Of a stretch of 6,989 nucleotides of DNA, positions 1-5,442 are shown one piece after another (the first letter of the stretch is position 1; every line of letters begins with the position of its first letter). Origin of the DNA: an uncultured Gammaproteobacteria bacterium. GTDB lineage: Bacteria; Pseudomonadota; Gammaproteobacteria; Pseudomonadales; DT-91. Under the pieces are notes generated by a model. It was not told the origin of the DNA, did no database searches, and saw only the letters and a program-made list of their open reading frames with translations. The translations under genes were made by a program, and so were the position numbers. The stretch is from positions 1-6,989 of the forward strand of contig CAKMZU010000186.1 of NCBI GenBank assembly GCA_929200485.1, read 5' to 3'.

Positions 1-90
1 ATGCACTTGAATACGTTGCAAGCCCATATCTATCGGCCAAAAGTGAAGCCTGAAAAAAAACGGACTGTCGAGGATAAAAAAGCGCATCCG
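1..90 (+). repeat. Direct repeat DR1, copy A
   Basis: Aligns without gaps to 1678-1767, differing only at positions 56 (A/T) and 84 (G/A). The right boundary is sharp, after CATCCG. The left boundary is outside the window. Same orientation as copy B, with the minus-strand gene at 258-1130 between them. Confidence 0.9.
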
Positions 91-105
91 ACGCAGAACA
101 TTTAA
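1..105 (+). pseudogene. Small ORF copy A, probably the 3' part of a repeated small gene
   Basis: An in-frame ATG at position 1 opens 34 codons ending in TAA (103-105). The product is basic (starts MHLNTLQAHIYRPKVKP) and I do not recognise it. Residues 1-30 match codons 16-45 of the 48-codon ORF at 1633-1779, with one synonymous change (codon 28) and one Lys/Ile change (codon 19). After codon 30 the two tails diverge completely, yet both stop within a few codons. Since copy B starts 15 codons earlier, this copy probably begins left of the window. After its stop the same frame stays open from 106 to 297. It could be an intact small gene, a gene remnant, or non-coding repeat DNA; two differences are too few to test for coding constraint. 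Confidence 0.4.
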
Positions 106-117
106 ATTAAGATTAAA

Positions 118-229
118 GCCTTTAGGGAAGCAGAAGATAAAAAGTTACCGTTTTTAGCAGGTAGTGCCTTTGCATCTGGAGACTTTTTATCGTGTAATGG
201 TATTTTTTTAAATTCGGCTTCCCTTAGGG
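118..229. repeat. Nested palindromic element around DR2 copy A
   Basis: Outer arms 118-134 and 213-229 are complementary at 14 of 17 positions around the core AGGGAAGC. Inner arms 136-145 (GATAAAAAGT) and 182-191 (ACTTTTTATC) are perfectly complementary over 10 bp. The structure, about 110 bp long with no protein of its own, resembles a MITE-like or REP-like element lying just past the 3' end of the minus-strand gene. I see no target-site duplication. In copy B the inner arms are degraded (8 of 10) and no outer right arm is visible before the window ends. Confidence 0.55.
121..183 (+). repeat. Dispersed repeat DR2, copy A
   Basis: Aligns without gaps to 6881-6943 with 52 of 63 positions identical by eye. 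The stretch 124-150 is identical over 27 bp. Differences cluster in the right half, and five of the nine inside the shared open frame fall at third codon positions. The frame (REAEDKKLP followed by an Ala/Ser-rich stretch) is open in both copies, but neither has an obvious start codon. This could be a degenerate coding remnant or a non-coding interspersed element. Confidence 0.8.
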
Positions 230-231
230 TT

Positions 232-249
232 TGCCTGGTGATACAGGCA
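232..249 (-). terminator. Weak hairpin after the orphan gene
   Basis: A perfect 6-bp stem, TGCCTG (232-237) with CAGGCA (244-249), around a 6-nt loop, 9 bases past the stop codon of the minus-strand gene. No U-run follows on the minus strand, so this is not a standard intrinsic terminator. It could cap the 3' end or be incidental. Confidence 0.3.
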
Positions 250-257
250 GATCGGCG

Positions 258-1130
258 TTATCGCGCTTTATCAAATGACTCTTTACTTCCGCCAATGTGA
301 GTAATAGCCTCCCGAATATGATCTTTATGGTAGTAGTGATTATTACAATAATGATCATATAAAGGGGGATGTGAATAAAGTATGATTTTCTTGTCTTTAT
401 TGCATTCTATTTCTGAGAATTCATTTTTACCGACTCTGGTTAGGTTATAAATTTCCTCATCATTTTTTACTTCAGTTTTATAATATAATGGCCTAGATTC
501 TTGATCTCGTTCAATAGGGTCTGTATAGGGTTTGTCGTCATTCGGATCTATATAGGGCGTGGAATCAAAGAATAGAATGGAATCGTTATCGATCTTTTGT
601 GCATCTATATCTTCATTGACAAGTATGTCGCGGAGAAGGTTTGAAGCCTTGTATGTAGGAATATCGGATACAACTATGCTGCCGATAGGCGAAAAAACAG
701 TAAGGTTATAAGTGGTTGTATGTATAAATATATTTTCATCTGAAAACTTTCCCTTGCCTACTTTCTCGTCTAGTTCCCATCTTCTTAGATCATCCCTCAA
801 ATCACTTATTTTATCTTCTAGTTGTTTAAATGATTTCTTGGTAATTAGTTCTCCGCTCGATTTTCTTTTTTCGTATTCTTCTTCAGACACACGTATTTTA
901 TTTTTAGTTGATTGAAAACTCGGATCCTTTTCTTTCGCTTCGTCCTGTAAGGGTTTCATTACAGTAAATAAAATATTCAAAGATTCTCTGTAGCAAGGAA
1001 ACAGATTTTCATCTGTCTTTATTTTAGCCATTATCGTTTCGCGGGTATCTGATTGATAGATGACGCTATATGCAGACAAAGGATAAATAATTGAAAATAC
1101 TAAAATACATAAATAAATATTAAAATTCAA
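258..1130 (-). CDS. Orphan protein with N-terminal signal or anchor segment
   Basis: Family not recognised. I prefer the TTG start at 1130 because AGGAG lies six bases upstream (minus strand), which makes a 290-residue product. The ATG at 1166 would add 12 polar residues and has no Shine-Dalgarno sequence. With the TTG start the N-terminus reads MNFNIYLCILVF followed by SIIYPLSAYS, a plausible Sec signal peptide or membrane anchor, so an exported location is inferred. A charged, probably helical or coiled-coil stretch follows (around residues 75-125, rich in Glu, Lys and Asp). Next is a hydrophobic beta-like segment (FSPIGSIVVSDIP), then an acidic Asp/Pro/Tyr region. The C-terminus is rich in His and Tyr (YSHPPLYDHYC, NNHYYHKDH), which might bind metal. 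No catalytic motif is evident. A sampled line (361-420) is 30% GC against 45% in the transporter gene (5761-5820), which hints at acquisition. It lies between two direct repeats. Confidence 0.7.
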   Translation of the reverse strand: MNFNIYLCILVFSIIYPLSAYSVIYQSDTRETIMAKIKTDENLFPCYRESLNILFTVMKPLQDEAKEKDPSFQSTKNKIRVSEEEYEKRKSSGELITKKSFKQLEDKISDLRDDLRRWELDEKVGKGKFSDENIFIHTTTYNLTVFSPIGSIVVSDIPTYKASNLLRDILVNEDIDAQKIDNDSILFFDSTPYIDPNDDKPYTDPIERDQESRPLYYKTEVKNDEEIYNLTRVGKNEFSEIECNKDKKIILYSHPPLYDHYCNNHYYHKDHIREAITHIGGSKESFDKAR

Positions 1131-1136
1131 AGCATG

Positions 1137-1141
1137 CTCCT
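1137..1141 (-). promoter_or_regulatory. Ribosome binding site that decides the start of the orphan gene
   Basis: The minus strand reads AGGAG, six bases before a TTG codon (1128-1130). This is the best Shine-Dalgarno match among the three large genes here, and it places the start just ahead of the hydrophobic N-terminal segment. Confidence 0.6.
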
Positions 1142-1171
1142 GTTTACAATGATCCAACACACCCATTGTTT

Positions 1172-1200
1172 AGGCCGAGTAGACTGTTCTCGGACGGCCT
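1172..1200 (-). other. GC-rich stem-loop in the leader of the orphan gene
   Basis: CCGAG (1175-1179) pairs with CTCGG (1189-1193) around a 9-nt loop. AGG (1172-1174) pairs with CCT (1198-1200), leaving a 4-nt bulge. It stands out in AT-rich surroundings and would lie in the 5' leader of a transcript starting near 1240. A role in translation control is inference only. Confidence 0.35.
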
Positions 1201-1248
1201 CTCGAGTGTCGATTAATAAAAAATCTCTTGATATATAGATTTAGAGAC

Positions 1249-1278
1249 GTAATAAGACAGAATCTAACAGCCTGCCAA
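1249..1278 (-). promoter_or_regulatory. Candidate sigma-70 promoter for the orphan gene
   Basis: On the minus strand, TTGGCA (1273-1278, 5 of 6 to the -35 consensus) is followed after 18 bp by TATTAC (1249-1254, 4 of 6 to the -10). It would give a leader of roughly 110 bases containing the 1172-1200 stem-loop. The -10 match is mediocre. Confidence 0.25.
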
Positions 1279-1545
1279 TACTCTCACTTATGTTGGAATC
1301 TATCTAAGTAGTGATTCTTCAATGTTGTGTAGATGTTTGCGGCAGGCAGGTTGCTGTCTTTTGCTAAATGACTGACTTATATCAATTGACAGATGCTATT
1401 GTTACAAGGTTCCATTTTTTTAAGAGAAAAAGTACGCTTCGATTTCAAGTTGTTCAATAAGCAGCTTATTTTTAGCGTGTTAGCGAAAAGAAGAAGACGT
1501 ATGTATTGCAACTAAAGATAAAAGTTTCATTAAAAAGATCGGAAA

Positions 1546-1554
1546 TGGTATAAC
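1546..1554 (+). promoter_or_regulatory. Extended -10 promoter candidate for the small ORF unit
   Basis: TGGTATAAC carries a TG one base ahead of a 5-of-6 -10 hexamer (TATAAC, 1549-1554), the extended -10 form. The -35 position (1526-1531, TTCATT) is weak, as is usual for extended -10 promoters. Transcription would start near 1561, about 50 bases before the leader ORF at 1610. Confidence 0.4.
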
Positions 1555-1609
1555 AGGTTACGCAACCATTGTTTACTCCTTCTCTTTTAAATTTGAAATT
1601 AAGGTGGTC

Positions 1610-1633
1610 ATGTTGTTTTTGAGAAAGGTCTGA
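1610..1633 (+). CDS. 7-codon leader ORF overlapping the small gene
   Basis: ATG at 1610 is preceded by AAGG (1601-1604) with five bases between. It encodes MLFLRKV and stops with TGA at 1631-1633. The last base of that stop is the first base of the next ATG, giving a UGAUG junction, the arrangement typical of translational coupling. It may be a real leader peptide, or the start of an older gene broken by a frameshift. The evidence is the ribosome binding site and the junction only. Confidence 0.3.
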   Translation: MLFLRKV

Positions 1634-1779
1634 TGGATTCGGTATGTAAACAGACTGTTAATAAAGAGGCTATCAATATGCACTTGAATACGTTGCAAGC
1701 CCATATCTATCGGCCAAAAGTGAAGCCTGAAATAAAACGGACTGTCGAGGATAAAAAAGCACATCCGGTACTGAAATAA
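1633..1779 (+). CDS. Small basic protein, copy B of a repeated ORF
   Basis: A 48-codon ORF (begins MDSVCKQTVNKEAIN, ends AHPVLK) with GAGAAAGG (1621-1628) four bases ahead of its ATG. The product is lysine- and arginine-rich, has no signal peptide or membrane segment, and is unknown to me. Codons 16-45 are shared with the ORF at the left edge of the window. It sits inside what looks like a complete unit: extended -10 promoter (1546-1554), coupled leader ORF (1610-1633) and bidirectional terminator (1808-1835). It might be a genuine small protein, the tail of a degraded mobile-element or repeat-family gene, or part of a small RNA. The frame is open further upstream to 1603 but without a better start. 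Confidence 0.45.
   Translation: MDSVCKQTVNKEAINMHLNTLQAHIYRPKVKPEIKRTVEDKKAHPVLK
1678..1767 (+). repeat. Direct repeat DR1, copy B
   Basis: Matches 1-90 at 88 of 90 positions in the same orientation. Similarity ends abruptly after CATCCG on the right. The left end of similarity cannot be judged because copy A reaches the window edge. Confidence 0.9.
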
Positions 1780-1807
1780 ATAGAGGTTTAATTGATAGGT
1801 TTGATTA

Positions 1808-1835
1808 AAAAGCGGTGCTTAATTTTACCGCTTTT
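1808..1835. terminator. Bidirectional intrinsic terminator
   Basis: AAAAGCGGT (1808-1816) pairs perfectly with ACCGCTTTT (1827-1835) around a 10-nt loop, a 9-bp stem. On the plus strand it is 28 bases past the stop of the small ORF and ends in a run of four T. On the minus strand five T follow the stem, about 180 bases past the stop of the lipoprotein gene. It can therefore serve both converging transcripts. Confidence 0.6.
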
Positions 1836-1857
1836 ATCACCCCCCTTAATTTTACTA

Positions 1858-1900
1858 GAACGATATTTCACAGTAAAAGTCTGTGTTTATCATATCGTTC
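1858..1900. repeat. Two-tier hairpin downstream of the lipoprotein gene
   Basis: Perfect 9-bp outer arms GAACGATAT (1858-1866) and ATATCGTTC (1892-1900) enclose a perfect 5-bp inner stem CACAG (1869-1873) with CTGTG (1881-1885). It lies in the 3' region of the minus-strand lipoprotein transcript, ahead of the terminator. It could stabilise the 3' end, be an extra termination signal, or bind a protein as DNA. Confidence 0.5.
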
Positions 1901-1904
1901 GACA

Positions 1905-1972
1905 GATTCAGGCGAGCAGCTTATATCGTCTTCCATTCACCCTGAAGTTGTCGAGGGATGCTTGCCTAATCA
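1905..1972. repeat. REP-like imperfect palindrome
   Basis: The arms 1905-1918 and 1960-1972 (GATTCAGGCGAGCA against TGCTTGCCTAATC) pair with one bulged base and one wobble. Inside is CCCT (1940-1943) with AGGG (1954-1957) around a 10-nt loop, in the context CACCCTGAAGTTGTCGAGGG. From memory this resembles the CACCCTGA...TTGTCGA...GGG palindromes scattered between genes in many bacterial genomes. That resemblance has not been tested. Confidence 0.4.
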
Positions 1973-2018
1973 GACAATCGCTGTGCAATAAAGTTTTTGC
2001 CTTTAATATGCGTTATGG

Positions 2019-5000
2019 CTAATCTTCAGCCGTTATGACAGCAAATTCCTTCATATTGCCTAAGGCTTTGACCACATTAGTTGCATCGGATGGGATGTCA
2101 TCTGGCTCACCTCCATAAGTCGAATGCCCCCATGTTACAACGCTTCCATCGCTTTTTATTGCGATAAAGGAAAGATAACTGCCTTCGATTTTAATGACAT
2201 TTTTTAATAAGTGAGCAACATAGCCGTAATCTCCGCCTGATACGCTGGAACCCCAGCTGACCACAGTGCCATCCTGTTTAAGGGCCGAGAAAGCGGATTT
2301 ATTCCCTGTAATTGAGATAACATTTGTTAGCTTGTCTTCAGCGGCAGTTAAGTCACCGCCATAGCCGGAATCTCCCCAAGCAATAATAGTGCCATCCTCT
2401 TTAAGGGCTGCAAAAGCTTGGTGTGCAGCAGTAATTGAGGTGATGTTTGTCAACTGGTTTTGAACGGTGCCAGAGTTTCCTCCATAGGCACTTTGTCCCC
2501 AAGTAACGACAGTGCCGTCTTCTTTGAGAGCTGCAAATGCGTAGCGATTGCTTGTGATATTGATAACATTTGTTAGTTGGCTTTGGATGCTACTACTGTT
2601 GCCTCCATAGGAAGAATTCCCCCAGGTGATTACGCTCCCATCTTCTTTTAATGCAGCATAGGCATGGTCATTAGCATGGAGGCTTTTGATACCCGTTAGC
2701 TGGTTTTTAAAAGAGTCACTTAAAGACGTACTGCCATACCCCCAAGTAACGATACTTTTATCGGATTTTAGCGCAGCAAGACTATTTGAAGCCCCTGCAA
2801 TGGAAACCACATTATTTAACTGGCTTTGAACACTACTGGAATCACCACCAAAATTATTTGAGGGCCAGGTAATCACACTGCCGTCTGCTTTAATGGCTGC
2901 CATAGCACTGGAACCAATAAACACTTCCTTTATATCAGTGAGCTGGCTTTGAACTGAGCTGGTGTCTCCTCCTTTAGATGCATCTCCCCAGGTTTTGACA
3001 TGGCCATCAGTAGTTATCGCAGCTGTTGCCTCGTGCAAGCGGCTAATAGAAAAGACATTATCATAACTGCCGTCTGTTATTTTACCGCTATCGTCCCAGG
3101 CAACTACCCCTCCATAGCCTTTGCAGTCCATAGAGATTGTGTTGGAGACGGTTTTGGTTGGGGTTGTAGCAGAAACTTTTATAGAGCCACCGCCAATATT
3201 ATCGCCATAAACTTTACCTCCTTCGACGGTCAGAACGTCAAAATTGCTTTCCCAGGCAAGCCAGGGTTCATCGGTAACGATTTTTCTGCTGTTGTCAGGG
3301 AAGGTAGCTACGGCAGTCAACTGAAAGGTGTCGCCTTTTAATACCCTTGCATTTTTTGGATAGAGCTCAATAGATGATAGTTCAGGTGCAATTGGGGTGG
3401 GAGCCATGTGAGCAGGCCAGATAATAGTTAGATTGTCCTTCTCTGGCAGATTCACGACAGCATTTAATTTATCGTTACCTGTTAAGTCGATGTGTATTAA
3501 GTGAGGATGGTTTTTGAAATCTAGCATTAAAAAGTCATTATGTGACATAAACAATGCAGTCGCCTGATGCAATGGCGTTAAATCAATGGTTTCAAACTCG
3601 TTGTTGTCAATAAAGAGCGCATAGAGTTTATATAGATAAGAGAGATCGATGGATTTAAGTTTATTGTTTTTTAATTCCAGATACTCTAAACCAATAAAAT
3701 GACTTAACCCTTCAGTTGTTTCCAGTGATTTTCCTGAGCAGTAAATTGAAGTGAGATTATGTACATATTCCTGGATGGGTATCCCTTCGGTTGCACAGCG
3801 GACAAAATTATTATCGTAACGAGACAGGAGTTCTTCCACGGTTATTTTCGGTTGACAGTCTATTTTAAGATCAGCAAAGAGTTTATCTGCTAATAACTCA
3901 GGGTGGCTGATAGCGCAGACGAAGTCATTAGGTGCTTCAATCACTTCTACGGTAAAAACTTTGTCTCGTTCAACTTCTACGCTAAAAAGAGCATTAGAAA
4001 TTAGCGTGAGTTCCTTATTGTCAATCTTTACTTTGAGTTGATCACTTATGCCTAGTCCAGAGACTTCGCCTATGATAGTCAATGTTGATGATCTAAGATG
4101 CTCGGGTAATATCAGCTCAGTCAGTTCTCCATTGTTTGAAAAGTCTGGCATATTCAATTCAGTATTACCATCAAGGTTTAAATGATAAAGTTTTGTGCTA
4201 TTGCTTGTATCAAGGTTGGATATGTTGTTATGACTAAAGTCAGCATGTTCTAACGTGCTATTAAATTGTAGAGAGAGATTAGTTAACAGGTTATTTGATA
4301 ACTTTAAATGTTCAATATTGGGTGCATTAGCGATATCGATGGTTGTAAGTTGGTTAAACGACGCATCTAAGTGATTTAAGCTAGAGCTTGTAGGGAAGCT
4401 TAAGTTAGTCAAACGGTTATTTGAGACATTCATCTCCATGAGTATATTGGGTGTCGGCAGACTGATGTTGGTAAGTTCATTCTCTGACAAGTCAACTTTT
4501 TTAAGGTAACTTTGCTTGGAAAGATCAATATAACTTAATTTGTTTTTTGAAATATCCAAATTATCCAGCTTGGGATTTTTAGTTAGGTCAACCGATGTCA
4601 GCAAGTTTTCTGCTAAGTGCAAGGTTTTTAGTTCGCTAAAATATTGTATGCCATCAAGGGTGTCGATATTTCTGTTTTCGCAGTCAATATAATCAATTAA
4701 ATCAACAAAAACCTGCAAGCCATGGTTTTCATTGATGCATCGGGTAAAAGCATTATCATTGTTGTCCATGACCTCATTAAGACGATATCTGGCAGAACAT
4801 TGAAAGTTTAAATTGTCTTGATCCGAGGTTACCTCAAAATCAGCAATGGCGATAGAGCACTTTTGTGCACTGTCAGGATTAAATAAAGAGACGGAGACAT
4901 TTTTTCCTTCTTGAACTGTAAAGGTAAACCGCCCATTAGGAGTAACAGTTTGAGAGTTTCCATCAAGTGTGACAATAACATCAGAGCGATTGCCTGTCAC

Positions 5001-5327
5001 AGACCCTGAAAGCTTGTAATTTTTTAGGGGCTCGGTTTCATTTTCTTCAGAATTGCTACTGTCTTCGGGGGTTGGGTTATTTTCAGGATCAGGTTCTTCT
5101 TCGGTTGTTTCTGTGTTTTCGGTTGTACTATCTCCACCATCGCTACTGTTTTCGCCCTCATTTCCTTCTTCACCAGTGCCTGTTGTAGTCACTTTTTCTG
5201 TCTCGTCTGTTTCTTCCTCTGAAGTAGTTTCAGTGTCACCTTCACCGCCGGAACCGGTTCCACCTTCACAAGCAGCAAACAATCCAAGGAACAAAATGAA
5301 TAGAAGATAATAGACACACTTTTTCAT
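2019..5327 (-). CDS. Large surface lipoprotein with duplicated LRR modules and RCC1-type propeller
   Basis: A 1102-residue predicted outer-membrane lipoprotein. Residues 1-19 are a signal peptide ending in the lipobox FAAC; Cys20 would be lipidated, and Glu21 is not an inner-membrane retention signal. Residues 21-100 are a low-complexity Glu/Thr/Gly/Ser linker. Residues 104-177 form a small beta domain, 178-220 a cap, and 233-401 leucine-rich repeats. Residues 418-532 repeat the beta domain and cap, and 547-625 are four more leucine-rich repeats. Residues 650-733 resemble a Big_2 Ig-like domain. Residues 737-1102 are RCC1-like repeats of the form AALKEDGTVVTWG. LRR, Ig-like and RCC1 domains usually bind other proteins, so adhesion or host interaction is plausible; no enzyme motif is visible. 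The ATG at 5327 lacks a clear Shine-Dalgarno sequence but gives a typical MKK signal start. The 115 bp to the upstream transporter gene contains no obvious terminator. Confidence 0.9.
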   Translation of the reverse strand: MKKCVYYLLFILFLGLFAACEGGTGSGGEGDTETTSEEETDETEKVTTTGTGEEGNEGENSSDGGDSTTENTETTEEEPDPENNPTPEDSSNSEENETEPLKNYKLSGSVTGNRSDVIVTLDGNSQTVTPNGRFTFTVQEGKNVSVSLFNPDSAQKCSIAIADFEVTSDQDNLNFQCSARYRLNEVMDNNDNAFTRCINENHGLQVFVDLIDYIDCENRNIDTLDGIQYFSELKTLHLAENLLTSVDLTKNPKLDNLDISKNKLSYIDLSKQSYLKKVDLSENELTNISLPTPNILMEMNVSNNRLTNLSFPTSSSLNHLDASFNQLTTIDIANAPNIEHLKLSNNLLTNLSLQFNSTLEHADFSHNNISNLDTSNSTKLYHLNLDGNTELNMPDFSNNGELTELILPEHLRSSTLTIIGEVSGLGISDQLKVKIDNKELTLISNALFSVEVERDKVFTVEVIEAPNDFVCAISHPELLADKLFADLKIDCQPKITVEELLSRYDNNFVRCATEGIPIQEYVHNLTSIYCSGKSLETTEGLSHFIGLEYLELKNNKLKSIDLSYLYKLYALFIDNNEFETIDLTPLHQATALFMSHNDFLMLDFKNHPHLIHIDLTGNDKLNAVVNLPEKDNLTIIWPAHMAPTPIAPELSSIELYPKNARVLKGDTFQLTAVATFPDNSRKIVTDEPWLAWESNFDVLTVEGGKVYGDNIGGGSIKVSATTPTKTVSNTISMDCKGYGGVVAWDDSGKITDGSYDNVFSISRLHEATAAITTDGHVKTWGDASKGGDTSSVQSQLTDIKEVFIGSSAMAAIKADGSVITWPSNNFGGDSSSVQSQLNNVVSIAGASNSLAALKSDKSIVTWGYGSTSLSDSFKNQLTGIKSLHANDHAYAALKEDGSVITWGNSSYGGNSSSIQSQLTNVINITSNRYAFAALKEDGTVVTWGQSAYGGNSGTVQNQLTNITSITAAHQAFAALKEDGTIIAWGDSGYGGDLTAAEDKLTNVISITGNKSAFSALKQDGTVVSWGSSVSGGDYGYVAHLLKNVIKIEGSYLSFIAIKSDGSVVTWGHSTYGGEPDDIPSDATNVVKALGNMKEFAVITAED
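2046..3026 (-). repeat. Eight tandem RCC1-type repeats within the lipoprotein gene
   Basis: Residues 768-1094 contain eight consecutive units. Seven are 41 residues (123 bp) long and the third is 40. The consensus is FAALKEDGTVVTWG, then a short linker ending in YGG, then SSVQSQLTNVTSIT. Unit 2 has WPSNN in place of the WG pair, and unit 3 lacks the GG. A partial unit (740-767) lacks the first strand, and the C-terminal FAVITAED supplies a lone first strand. Confidence 0.85.
3453..3689 (-). repeat. Second leucine-rich repeat array of the lipoprotein
   Basis: Four repeats start at residues 547, 568, 589 and 610, exactly 21 apart (for example LEYLELKNNKLKSIDL). The first repeat position is at a constant offset of 314 residues from the first array. 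Later repeats are more degenerate, with Ala at position 589. Confidence 0.75.
4125..4631 (-). repeat. First leucine-rich repeat array of the lipoprotein
   Basis: Repeat starts fall at residues 233, 254, 275, 296, 317, 338, 359 and 380, exactly 21 apart, with a final step of 22 to residue 402. The consensus is LxxLDLSxNxLTxIDLSxxxx. This matches the 21-residue nested bacterial type known as IRREKO, in which the N-x-L and the I-D-L halves are similar. Confidence 0.8.
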
Positions 5328-5442
5328 GATGATGACAAAATCGTAAATGGATTATTTTTATTTTAGTGATAAATCCAAAATTTACGCTGTCTTGGAGAAA
5401 AGTGTAATGTTCTGTATCAGATAAAATGGGTGGGTGACACGA

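Larger units (their letters stand above)
1167..1609. other. Intergenic stretch with no convincing gene
   Basis: AT-rich spacer between the divergent orphan gene and the small plus-strand unit. It holds the stem-loop, the two candidate promoters described separately, and a 7-bp inverted repeat GCCTGCC (1270-1276) with GGCAGGC (1341-1347) too widely spaced to interpret. No tRNA-like fold or ORF with a ribosome binding site is visible until about 1600. Confidence 0.6.

Noticed and set aside
258..600. C-terminal part of the orphan protein as a deaminase- or nuclease-type toxin domain
   Set aside because: The His/Cys/Tyr-rich stretch suggested it, but there is no PCxxC or H/CxE pair, no HNH pattern and no neighbouring immunity gene.
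1386..1391. Perfect TTGACA as a -35 promoter element
   Set aside because: No acceptable -10 hexamer lies 16-18 bp downstream (GTTCCA at the 17-bp spacing).
1573..1764. Minus-strand ORF of 63 codons opposite the small gene
   Set aside because: It is antisense to the 48-codon ORF, which has ribosome binding sites, a promoter and a second copy. The minus-strand frame has no support of its own.
1792..2022. Plus-strand ORF of 76 codons starting at TTG
   Set aside because: It runs through the terminator hairpin and two palindromes, starts on TTG with no ribosome binding site, and has no recognisable features.
2046..3026. Regularly spaced 123-bp repeats as a CRISPR-like or satellite array
   Set aside because: The period is an exact multiple of three, the frame is open throughout, and the units translate to RCC1-type repeats.
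5053..5310. Plus-strand ORF rich in Ser, Val and Pro
   Set aside because: It is the antisense of the low-complexity Glu/Thr/Ser linker of the lipoprotein. Its composition comes from the repetitive codons on the other strand, and it lacks a ribosome binding site.
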